Source: Gallionella sp. (GTDB lineage: Bacteria > Pseudomonadota > Gammaproteobacteria > Burkholderiales > Gallionellaceae). Taken from it: a stretch of 6,335 nucleotides of DNA. The notes beneath the pieces were generated by a model. It saw nothing but the letters and a program-made list of their open reading frames with translations. It was not told the origin of the DNA and ran no database searches. Of this stretch, positions 1 to 5,374 are shown in pieces (the stretch's first letter is position 1; the number at the start of each line of letters is the position of its first letter). The stretch covers positions 1-6,335 of the forward strand of contig JADGRM010000131.1 in the NCBI GenBank assembly GCA_017880945.1, written 5' to 3'. The translations under genes and the position numbers were made by a program.

Positions 1-25
1 CCTGCATCATTCCGGCCATGCTCAT
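1..25 (-). CDS. 5' end of an unidentified gene, running off the left edge
   Basis: On the minus strand an ATG at 25 is preceded by a perfect AGGAGG Shine-Dalgarno sequence (36-41), 10 bases from the start. The visible codons read MSMAGMMQ before the window ends. This is too little to identify a family. The gene would be divergent from zapE, with the two sharing an upstream region of about 175 bases. A second in-frame ATG lies at 19 but is too far from the ribosome site. The call rests only on the ribosome site plus start codon. Confidence 0.45.
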
Positions 26-139
26 CAGTCCACTCCCTCCTCAAATCGCAGTCTTTCCAATAAGTCCCCGTATTCTATTCACAATAAATCCGATTCCCGT
101 ATGCCTTTAATTTCATACCCGGTAACAGGTTTGTAAACA

Positions 140-161
140 CGGCATAATTACGGCATGATTT
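140..161 (+). promoter_or_regulatory. 11-base direct repeat and possible -10 elements upstream of zapE
   Basis: CGGCATAATTA (140-150) is followed immediately by CGGCATGATTT (151-161), 9 of 11 positions identical, a spacing of about one helical turn. CATAAT (143-148) matches the sigma-70 -10 consensus at five of six positions, but I see no good -35 at the right distance. TTGTAA (131-136) lies 17 bases before CATGAT (154-159), which is a weaker pair. This may be a promoter, a regulator site, or chance. Confidence 0.25.
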
Positions 162-201
162 TGAGAGTCACCTGCGGGTGCTGTTAAGCAAAAAACCAAC
201 C

Positions 202-1356
202 ATGTCCCAACACGATTTTCACGTGCCCGCCGGCGGCAACATCAGCCCCAAGGCTTGGTACAAAGCCGCTAGCGCGATGCCGGACTTTGTCTATGATGCT
301 GCGCAGGCCGCAGCGATCGATGAGCTGGATATACTGTGGCATCAGTTGGTTGATTTCAAATCCAGGCGCAACCAGTTTTTGGGGCGCAGTCTGCTCAGCC
401 CGGATGTCCCCAAGGGCTTATATCTGTGGGGCGGGGTGGGAAGCGGCAAGACGTTTTTGATGGATGCGTTTTACGCTTGTTTGCCGTATCGACGCAAACG
501 CCGCATCCACTTCCACAATTTCATGGCCGAAGTGCATCACGAAATGAAACTGCTGGCCGATGAAAGCGATCCGCTGATCGCCCTGGCCGAGCGTATCTCC
601 AAATCCACCCGCCTGTTGTGTCTGGATGAGTTTCACGTCGATGACATCGCCGATGCGATGATACTGGGACGGCTGATAGCCGCGCTGTTTGAACGCGGCG
701 TGGTGCTGATGACCACCTCCAATTATCCGCCCGATGGCCTGTACCCGCACGGCTTGCAGCGGCAGAACTTCCTGCCTGTGATCGCTCTGCTCAAGCGTGA
801 GCTGAAAGTATTGAACGTGGATAGCGGCAATGACTATCGCATGCAGGTGATGGCGCGCGAGCCGATATTCCTGGTGCCGGCTGATGCTTCGAGCGAAGAA
901 CATATGGAGGCTTTGTTCGAACGGATCGCGGCGGGAGCTCCACGAATTGAGCGGCATGTTGAAATGCACGGCCGTTCGTTCCCGGTAAAAAAATTCTCGC
1001 GCACCGTGGCGTGGTTTGATTTCAATGAGCTGTGCGGCGGGGCACACGCGCAGGAGGATTATCTGGCGATCGCCCATCGCTTCCCAACGGTGTTCTTGTC
1101 GAACATCCCGCAGTTGACCGCCGAACACGGCGCGGCGACGCGGCGCTTCACCTGGCTGATCGATGTGCTATACGACAACAATGTCAGGCTGGTGGCCTCA
1201 GCAGCAGTCCCCCTGGCACAGCTCTATCCCGAAGGTGTAACGTCCGGCGAATTCTCCCGCACCGTCAGCCGCCTGACCGAGATGCAATCCCAGCGTTACC
1301 TGCAGTTGCCTCACAAGACACAAGGCGTGACTCTGAACGTCGATGCCACACCCTGA
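202..1356 (+). CDS. zapE: Cell division ATPase ZapE (AFG1-like)
   Basis: This is a P-loop ATPase of the ZapE/AFG1 family. In E. coli ZapE associates with the Z-ring and affects FtsZ polymer stability; mitochondrial homologues act in protein quality control. Counting from the upstream GTG at 178, the Walker A motif GGVGSGKT is at residues 85-92. Walker B LLCLDEFHV is at 146-154 and a sensor-1-like TTSN at 179-182. The conserved FDFNELC is at 280-286 and the C-terminal SRTVSRLTEM region near 360-369. The length of 384-392 residues fits the family (E. coli about 375), and no truncation is visible. I prefer the ATG at 202 over the GTG at 178, but neither has a strong ribosome site: GAGAG lies 10 bases before the GTG and only a weak AAG precedes the ATG. 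It is a single gene, divergent from the left-edge ORF and convergent with the dehydrogenase. Confidence 0.93.
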   Translation: MSQHDFHVPAGGNISPKAWYKAASAMPDFVYDAAQAAAIDELDILWHQLVDFKSRRNQFLGRSLLSPDVPKGLYLWGGVGSGKTFLMDAFYACLPYRRKRRIHFHNFMAEVHHEMKLLADESDPLIALAERISKSTRLLCLDEFHVDDIADAMILGRLIAALFERGVVLMTTSNYPPDGLYPHGLQRQNFLPVIALLKRELKVLNVDSGNDYRMQVMAREPIFLVPADASSEEHMEALFERIAAGAPRIERHVEMHGRSFPVKKFSRTVAWFDFNELCGGAHAQEDYLAIAHRFPTVFLSNIPQLTAEHGAATRRFTWLIDVLYDNNVRLVASAAVPLAQLYPEGVTSGEFSRTVSRLTEMQSQRYLQLPHKTQGVTLNVDATP

Positions 1357-1363
1357 ATGAAGC

Positions 1364-1381
1364 GGCACACGGGGTGATGCC
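1364..1381. terminator. Weak hairpin between convergent zapE and the dehydrogenase gene
   Basis: GGCACAC (1364-1370) can pair with GTG (1374-1376) and TGCC (1378-1381) around a GGG loop, with A1377 bulged. It sits eight bases after the zapE stop. No T-run follows on either strand, so it is not a canonical intrinsic terminator. A second small hairpin, TCGCT/AGCGA with a GGCA loop, lies at 1404-1417. The rest of the 115-base gap shows nothing recognisable. Confidence 0.2.
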
Positions 1382-1471
1382 CTGTTAAAAGGAGCATTCA
1401 ATATCGCTGGCAAGCGACCATTCGTCTATGGTCAATCAGACACGATCGGGATACTAAAATGACGCACGTAT

Positions 1472-2896
1472 CTACCGAATCCACACCGTCTTCGCATTCA
1501 CGAATTCATGTATCCCCAGCCTGGACAATTCGCGTCCGTAGCCAGAAGCCTTCACACCGCCGAACGGCAAGCGCGGGTCGGATTTGACCATGCCGTTGAT
1601 GAAGGTACAACCGGCGTGAATGTGCGCCGCCAACCGCTCGGCGCGCGCCACGTCCTTGCTCCAGATCGAAGAACCGAGCCCGAAGCGGGTTTCGTTTGCG
1701 ATGCGCAGTGCATCGTCTTCGCTTGTGGCACGGATCACGATAGCCACCGGGCCGAATAGTTCTTCGTGGTATGCGCGACTTTTTGCGGTGACACGATCCA
1801 GGATCGATGGCTGATAGAAAAACCCTTCCCGCTCCACCGGTTTACAACCGGTCACCGCCACTGCGCCCTGCGCGATGGAATCGGTGATTTGACTATGCAA
1901 TGATGCACGCAGGTCCGGGCGTGCCATCGGGCCGATTTGCGTGGCATCGTCCATCGGGTCGCCCAGCTTGAGTGCCTCTACTTTGATTTTGAACTGGCGC
2001 AGGAATTCATCCGCGATTTGCGGCACGACGATGAAGCGTTTGGCGGCGATGCATGATTGCCCGCAATTGAGGAAGCGCGAGTCCACCGCCATATTGACGG
2101 CGAGCTCCAGATCCGCATCATGCAATACGATGAACGGATCGGAGCCGCCCAGTTCCAGCACGCATTTCTTAAGATGCTGGCCGGCGCACGCCGCCACTTT
2201 GCGTCCTGCAGCTTCCGATCCGGTGAGCGTGACCGCATGCACATGCGGGCTGGCAATTGCGTCGGCCACGTGGTCGACTTCGATCATCAGCGTCGTAAAT
2301 AATCCTTCCGGTATAACCAGCCGCTTACCCACCGTCTTTTGGTCGGTTAGCGGAATGGCTAGGGGTTTCATCAAACCGCTATCGCGGAATATCGCTTCAA
2401 TTGCGAGCGCACACTGCGGCACATTCGATGCATGCTTCAGTACCAGCGCGTTGCCCGCCATCAAGGCCGGGGCGGCAGCGCGGAATACCTGCCAGAAGGG
2501 AAAGTTCCACGGCATGACGGCAAGCACCACGCCGAGCGGGTAATACGCGACATAGCTTTTGCCGGCGTCCGACTCCACCGGCTCGGCACGCATAAAATCT
2601 TCGGCATGTTGCGCATAGTAGTCGCAAACACCGGCGCATTTTTCGACTTCGGCGCGGGCTTCGCGCAACGGCTTGCCCATTTCCAGCGTGATAAGGGTCG
2701 CGTATTGGTCGCGCTGTGCAAGCAACCGGATCGCCGCATTGCGCAGCACTTCGGCGCGCTGGGAAAAAGTTGTTTGCGCCCAGATTTGCTGCGCGCTGTG
2801 GGCTTTTTCCAGCGCTTGCTCCAAACGATGAATATCCCAGCTGGGGTGGGTCTGAATCAGCTGATTGGTGGTAGGGTTGAAGCTTACGTGGGGCAT
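1472..2896 (-). CDS. NAD(P)-dependent succinate-semialdehyde dehydrogenase (Sad/GabD1-type)
   Basis: An aldehyde dehydrogenase superfamily enzyme, closest from memory to the Sad/YneI and GabD1 succinate-semialdehyde dehydrogenases, which oxidise succinate semialdehyde to succinate. Numbering from ATG 2896 (474 aa): MPWNFPFW with Asn131, GSEAAG 226-231, LELGG with general base Glu248, NCGQSC with catalytic Cys282, EELFGPV 378-384, and a C-terminus ending near LGIHEFVNAKTVW as in Sad. I chose ATG 2896 because AGGAGAG lies just upstream and the protein then begins MPHVSFNPTTN, as family members do; the open frame continues 15 codons further without support. Residues 176-195 (DNA 2312-2371) are an insert absent from E. 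coli Sad, where DAGIPQGV runs straight through. The insert keeps frame and the catalytic residues are intact, so activity is plausible but unproven. A related semialdehyde substrate cannot be excluded. It may be co-transcribed from ruvA (gap 130 bases) or have its own promoter. Confidence 0.88.
   Translation of the reverse strand: MPHVSFNPTTNQLIQTHPSWDIHRLEQALEKAHSAQQIWAQTTFSQRAEVLRNAAIRLLAQRDQYATLITLEMGKPLREARAEVEKCAGVCDYYAQHAEDFMRAEPVESDAGKSYVAYYPLGVVLAVMPWNFPFWQVFRAAAPALMAGNALVLKHASNVPQCALAIEAIFRDSGLMKPLAIPLTDQKTVGKRLVIPEGLFTTLMIEVDHVADAIASPHVHAVTLTGSEAAGRKVAACAGQHLKKCVLELGGSDPFIVLHDADLELAVNMAVDSRFLNCGQSCIAAKRFIVVPQIADEFLRQFKIKVEALKLGDPMDDATQIGPMARPDLRASLHSQITDSIAQGAVAVTGCKPVEREGFFYQPSILDRVTAKSRAYHEELFGPVAIVIRATSEDDALRIANETRFGLGSSIWSKDVARAERLAAHIHAGCTFINGMVKSDPRLPFGGVKASGYGRELSRLGIHEFVNAKTVWIR
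2312..2371. repeat. 60-bp imperfect palindrome inserted in frame in the dehydrogenase gene
   Basis: These 60 bases encode the extra residues 176-195 of the dehydrogenase. The centre is an inverted repeat: 2321-2333 pairs with 2341-2353 at 11 of 13 positions around the loop GTCTTTT. AGCC/GGCT and AACC/GGTT further out (2319-2322 with 2357-2360; 2315-2318 with 2364-2367) extend the symmetry with gaps. I saw no clear target-site duplication and no second copy in the window. The insert boundaries come from a remembered alignment to Sad and may be off by a few bases. Confidence 0.5.
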
Positions 2897-2957
2897 GGTG
2901 GCTCTCCTGTGAGGGACTGGCGCATGGAGACGGAGTCCCATTCTTCAGTTCCGTTTC

Positions 2958-2984
2958 GATTTATGTCGCACAATAAAATATCAA
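2958..2984 (-). promoter_or_regulatory. Possible promoter for the dehydrogenase gene
   Basis: In an AT-rich patch of the ruvA-dehydrogenase gap, the minus strand has TTGATA (2984-2979; five of six to the -35 consensus). A poor TAAATC (2963-2958) follows after a short 15-base spacer. The spacing and the -10 are both weak, so read-through from ruvA is equally possible. Confidence 0.2.
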
Positions 2985-3026
2985 TTGGGCCAAGTCCCCA
3001 GTCGGCTGGTTTGTCCTATGGCGGTT

Positions 3027-3608
3027 TCAAGCCTTGGACAACAACTTGAGCGCCTGGCGGATACCGTCCGACACGTTGGCATCTTTGGGCAATTGTTTGG
3101 CCGCCCAGTCCGCTTCCTTGATGTTGTAGCCCAGTGCCTGCAGAGCATTCACGATATCGTAGTTAGCTGATGCGACAGCCGCACCTTGCGTTGGGCTTGA
3201 GCCTGCCACCACGAACTTGCCCTGCAATTCCAGCAGCAATCGCTCGGCGGTTTTCTTGCCCACACCGGGTATCTTGGTTAGACGCCCGGCCTCCTTGTTC
3301 GCCACGGCAACAGCCAGATCATTCAGGCTCAGACCTGACAACACCGAGAGTGCCAGCTTGGGTCCGACGCCGCTGATCTTGAGCAACTGGCGGAACGCGA
3401 CGCGCTCTTCGTTACTCAGGAATCCGTACAGCAGATGCGCATCCTCGCGCACGATCAGTTGCGTGTGCAGCACCACTTTTTCATGCAGCACGGGCAGGTT
3501 ATAGAACGTGCTCATCGGCACATCCAGCTCGTAAGCCACGCCCTGCACGTCCAGCAAAATCTGCGGCGGATTTTTTTCCAGCAAGATGCCTGTTAAACGA
3601 CCTATCAT
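3027..3608 (-). CDS. ruvA: Holliday junction branch-migration complex subunit RuvA
   Basis: RuvA binds four-way DNA junctions as a tetramer and recruits RuvB helicase rings for branch migration in recombinational repair. The 193-residue protein is full length (E. coli 203). Residues 1-63 form the OB-fold domain starting MIGRLTG, with the acidic pin Glu55-Asp56 in the segment REDAHLLYGF. Two helix-hairpin-helix motifs follow: SGVGPK (79-84) and PGVGKKTAER (114-123). After a Gly/Ala/Ser-rich linker (about 135-148) comes the C-terminal domain that contacts RuvB (about 149-193). The ribosome site is weak. The gene lies 165 bases after ruvC, separated by hairpins and repeats, and is followed by the dehydrogenase rather than by ruvB, so its partner must be encoded elsewhere. 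Confidence 0.97.
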   Translation of the reverse strand: MIGRLTGILLEKNPPQILLDVQGVAYELDVPMSTFYNLPVLHEKVVLHTQLIVREDAHLLYGFLSNEERVAFRQLLKISGVGPKLALSVLSGLSLNDLAVAVANKEAGRLTKIPGVGKKTAERLLLELQGKFVVAGSSPTQGAAVASANYDIVNALQALGYNIKEADWAAKQLPKDANVSDGIRQALKLLSKA

Positions 3609-3636
3609 TTCAAGTGAGCCCCGGAAAAATTAAATG

Positions 3637-3661
3637 AGCCGCCCAAGGCGGCTGGTTTTTT
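3637..3661. terminator. GC-rich hairpin with T-run between ruvC and ruvA
   Basis: AGCCGCC (3637-3643) pairs perfectly with GGCGGCT (3647-3653) around a CAA loop. On the plus strand GG and six T (3656-3661) follow, a good intrinsic terminator shape but facing away from the ruv genes. On the minus strand, the direction of ruvC transcription, the stem is followed by CATTTAATTTTT, a poorer U-rich tail. It could act on both strands, stopping antisense transcription and partly attenuating ruvC read-through into ruvA. Confidence 0.55.
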
Positions 3662-3663
3662 AC

Positions 3664-3688
3664 TCCTTCCTCCTTGCAGGGGGAAGGA
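3664..3688. repeat. Hairpin TCCTTCCTCC/GGGGGAAGGA
   Basis: A 10-bp stem (3664-3673 with 3679-3688) including one T-G wobble closes a TTGCA loop. It resembles short purine/pyrimidine-rich intergenic hairpins that recur in proteobacterial genomes. It lies only two bases from the T-run of the neighbouring terminator-like hairpin. The function is unknown. Confidence 0.5.
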
Positions 3689-3726
3689 ACTGTTTGGTTC
3701 TAATGATTTATCTTGGCCAAATTCTA

Positions 3727-3752
3727 CCCTTCGACAAGCTCAGGGCGAACGG
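3727..3752. repeat. REP-like palindromic repeat (TTCGACAAGCTCAGGGCGAA type)
   Basis: The sequence contains CTTCGACAAGCTCAGG followed by GCGAACGG. Near-identical sequences (GTTCGCCCTGAGC...GTCGAAGG) recur in the intergenic DNA of many beta- and gammaproteobacteria; this is from memory, not from a search. TTCG and CGAA form its symmetric ends. It lies 21 bases after the ruvC stop. I see one copy in the window. Confidence 0.6.
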
Positions 3753-3756
3753 CCTA

Positions 3757-3778
3757 TTTAATGGTTATGTCCATTAAA
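3757..3778. repeat. Perfect 8-bp inverted repeat at the ruvC stop codon
   Basis: TTTAATGG (3757-3764) and CCATTAAA (3771-3778) are perfectly complementary around a six-base loop. On the minus strand the first arm contains the ruvC TAA stop. The stem is AT-rich and no T-run follows, so it may protect the 3' end of ruvC mRNA or be incidental. Confidence 0.4.
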
Positions 3779-4331
3779 CCAGTCTCCCATTTTTCATCCG
3801 ATACCCCGCCGTCGCCAACGCACCCAAGCCTTGTCCGCCGTGCGCATGGCAGATCGCGCAGGCCAGCGCATCTGCCGCGTCCGGACTGGGGGTGCCGGAT
3901 AATTTCAACAAGCGTTGCACCATCTGTTGCACCTGTTCCTTATCGGCATGGCCGTTGCCGACCACGGCCTGTTTGACCTGCAAGGCGGTGTATTCCGCCA
4001 CCGGCAGATTCGCCAGCACCGCCGCGCAGATCGCCGCGCCGCGCGCCTGCCCGAGCAACAGCGTGGATTGCGGATTGACGTTGACGAACACCTTCTCCAC
4101 CGCGACTTGCTGCGGCTGATGCTGCCCGATCACTTCGCTTAGGGAATTCAATATTGCTTTTAACCGTTCCGGCAATTCGCCGTCCGGCGTCTTGATGCAG
4201 CCGCTGGCAACGTAGTGCAATTGCTGCCCGACCTTGTCCAACACACCGAAGCCGGTGATGCGCAGGCCGGGGTCGATACCCAGAATACGGATTGGGGAGA
4301 GCACAGCGAGGGGTCGAGGAGCGAGGATCAT
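3774..4331 (-). CDS. ruvC: Crossover junction endodeoxyribonuclease RuvC
   Basis: RuvC is the dimeric, Mg-dependent nuclease that cuts Holliday junctions during recombinational repair, working with RuvAB. The RNase H-like fold is evident, with the four acidic catalytic residues at Asp20 (ILGIDPG), Glu79 (VAVEKVF), Asp151 and Asp154 (PDAADALA). GNGHADKEQV (125-134) is the conserved basic segment. All four acids are shifted by a constant 13 relative to E. coli mature numbering, so the first 13 residues (MILAPRPLAVLSP) are an N-terminal extension. Most of that extension is encoded by the heptamer repeat block, and no Shine-Dalgarno sequence precedes the ATG. A GTG at 4304 would give a more normal 176-residue protein but also lacks a ribosome site. 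The gene follows yebC by 82 bases on the same strand. Confidence 0.96.
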   Translation of the reverse strand: MILAPRPLAVLSPIRILGIDPGLRITGFGVLDKVGQQLHYVASGCIKTPDGELPERLKAILNSLSEVIGQHQPQQVAVEKVFVNVNPQSTLLLGQARGAAICAAVLANLPVAEYTALQVKQAVVGNGHADKEQVQQMVQRLLKLSGTPSPDAADALACAICHAHGGQGLGALATAGYRMKNGRLV

Positions 4332-4366
4332 AGATCAGGATTAAGGAGCAAGGATTCGGGATCGAG
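4308..4366 (+). repeat. Degenerate heptamer tandem repeat, block 1
   Basis: The plus strand reads as consecutive seven-base units after an initial eight-base one: GAGGAGC (4316), GAGGATC (4323), ATAGATC (4330), AGGATTA (4337), AGGAGCA (4344), AGGATTC (4351), GGGATCG (4358). The shared core is roughly AGGATY. The block spans the ruvC start codon at 4329-4331 and its first codons on the opposite strand. AGGATTAAGGA (4337-4347) is an exact reverse complement of 4411-4421 in block 2. Confidence 0.6.
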
Positions 4367-4386
4367 TAATAGACAGCTTCGTTGCA

Positions 4387-4423
4387 GCATCCTGTATCCT
4401 TAATCCAGAATCCTTAATCCTCA
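4387..4423 (-). repeat. Degenerate heptamer tandem repeat, block 2 (opposite orientation)
   Basis: Read on the minus strand this block gives GAGGATT, AAGGATT, CTGGATT, AAGGATA, CAGGATG, five units of period seven with core GGAT. The first two supply the last codons (Glu, Asp) and TAA stop of yebC. It faces block 1 across about 20 bases, so the two can pair: 4337-4347 with 4411-4421 (11 bp, perfect), or 4350-4357 with 4408-4415 (8 bp, perfect). Confidence 0.6.
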
Positions 4424-5142
4424 TTAATCACCGCCGTTGTATACACTTCCTGCACGTCATCCAGATCTTCCAGCGCGTCGAGCAGCTTCTGCATCTTCAC
4501 CGCATCGTCGCCGGTGAAGACCACTTCGTTGGCGGGCTTCATGATGACTTCGCCGAATTCCGCTTTGTAGCCCGCCGCTTCCAGGGCCTGCTTCACGTTG
4601 ACGAAATCATGCGGCGAAGTGATCACTTCGATACTGCCGTCGTCATGGGAAGCGATGTCTTCCGCACCGGCATCCAGCGCAACTTCCATCAGGCCGTTCT
4701 CATCCGTGCCCGGAGCGAAGATCATTTGTCCGCAGTGCTTGAACAGGAACGACACCGAACCGTCGGTGCCGAGATTGCCGCCATTCTTGGAGAAGGCATA
4801 GCGCACATCGGCCACGGTGCGGGTCTTGTTGTCGGTCATGCAATCCACCATCACCGCCGCGCCGTTGATGCCGTAGCCTTCGTAGCGCAGCTCTTCGTAA
4901 TTCACCCCATCCAGCTCGCCGCTGCCGCGTTTGATGGCGCGCTCGACGTTATCCTTGGGCATGTTGTTGGAATATGCCTTATCCATCGCCAGACGCAGGC
5001 GCGGATTGCCATCCGGGTCGCCGCCGCCCAGCCTTGCCGCGACGGTGATTTCCTTGATCAGTCGGGTGAATATCTTGCCGCGCTTGGCATCCTGCTTGCC
5101 CTTGCGGTGTTGAATGTTTGCCCATTTACTATGACCAGCCAT
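4414..5142 (-). CDS. yebC: YebC/TACO1 family protein
   Basis: A full-length (242 aa) YebC/TACO1-family protein. The diagnostic N-terminus MAGHSKWANIQHRKGKQDAK is followed by GKIFTRLIKEITVAAR, then the YEGYGINGAAVMVDCMTDN segment (about 87-105) and a C-terminal domain ending EDLDDVQEVYTTA. Older annotation calls such proteins probable transcriptional regulators. More recent work links YebC and TACO1 to translation, particularly easing ribosome stalling at proline-rich stretches. The start is secure: GGAGG (5148-5152) lies five bases before the ATG. Its last two codons and stop lie in the heptamer repeat block. Gene order yebC-ruvC-ruvA is common in proteobacteria and suggests co-transcription. 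Confidence 0.96.
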   Translation of the reverse strand: MAGHSKWANIQHRKGKQDAKRGKIFTRLIKEITVAARLGGGDPDGNPRLRLAMDKAYSNNMPKDNVERAIKRGSGELDGVNYEELRYEGYGINGAAVMVDCMTDNKTRTVADVRYAFSKNGGNLGTDGSVSFLFKHCGQMIFAPGTDENGLMEVALDAGAEDIASHDDGSIEVITSPHDFVNVKQALEAAGYKAEFGEVIMKPANEVVFTGDDAVKMQKLLDALEDLDDVQEVYTTAVINED

Positions 5143-5167
5143 GCTTACCTCCGAAAAATGTTCCGCG

Positions 5168-5196
5168 ATGGTATCATTTAGACCGTTTCAACCCAA
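5168..5196 (-). promoter_or_regulatory. Weak promoter candidate for yebC
   Basis: On the minus strand TTGGGT (5196-5191) and TACCAT (5173-5168) are 17 bases apart, matching sigma-70 consensus at three and four of six positions. It overlaps the plus-strand candidate, as expected in a 64-base divergent gap. The support is weak. Confidence 0.2.
5169..5177 (+). promoter_or_regulatory. Extended -10 promoter candidate for the small ORF-parA operon
   Basis: TGG directly before TATCAT forms an extended -10 (TGnTATAAT) with one mismatch in the hexamer. There is no recognisable -35, which extended -10 promoters can do without. Transcription would begin near 5184, about 22 bases before the ATG at 5207. 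Confidence 0.4.
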
Positions 5197-5206
5197 GCCG
5201 GACTGT

Positions 5207-5374
5207 ATGACCGAACCTCTGCTGATTGCTAAAAAGCAAGGGATTGAATGGCATGCCGCGCGCTTCATCAGCTCGGTAGTCGGACGCGAGATCATTCGCG
5301 GTGTATTGGGTTCGATAATTGGGCGGCCGCAGATAATCGCTGCTAATTTCCAGAGAGGGTATAGCTCGAGATGA
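5207..5374 (+). CDS. Small basic protein (55 aa), translationally overlapping parA
   Basis: A 55-residue ORF beginning MTEPLLIAKKQGIEW. Its TGA (5372-5374) overlaps the parA ATG (5371-5373) as ATGA, a classic sign of translational coupling. The middle, ARFISSVVGREIIRGVLGSIIG (about 18-39), splits into a helix-like stretch with Arg19, Arg27 and Arg31 spaced among hydrophobic residues. GREIIRGVLGSIIG recalls the C-terminal tail of HerA-like/DUF853 ATPases (from memory), so it could be a remnant of such a gene or a small partner of ParA. No signal peptide or clear membrane helix is visible. The frame stays open upstream to an ATG at 5141, but that region holds the promoter candidate and the yebC ribosome site. 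No good Shine-Dalgarno sequence precedes 5207, which lowers confidence. Confidence 0.5.
   Translation: MTEPLLIAKKQGIEWHAARFISSVVGREIIRGVLGSIIGRPQIIAANFQRGYSSR

Noticed and set aside
418..1128. Long open frame (236 codons) on the minus strand opposite zapE
   Set aside because: It is antisense to a clear ZapE coding sequence, has no recognisable domain and is His/Gln-rich as expected of a shadow frame.
1941..2543. 200-codon plus-strand frame within the dehydrogenase gene
   Set aside because: It is antisense to conserved ALDH motifs, with Ser/Ala-rich composition typical of a shadow.
2897..2941. Fifteen extra N-terminal codons of the dehydrogenase (MGLRLHAPVPHRRAT)
   Set aside because: AGGAGAG lies just before the ATG at 2896 and within this extension; family members begin near that ATG.
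2994..3009. CCAG/CTGG hairpin after ruvA as a terminator
   Set aside because: It has only four paired bases and no T-run.
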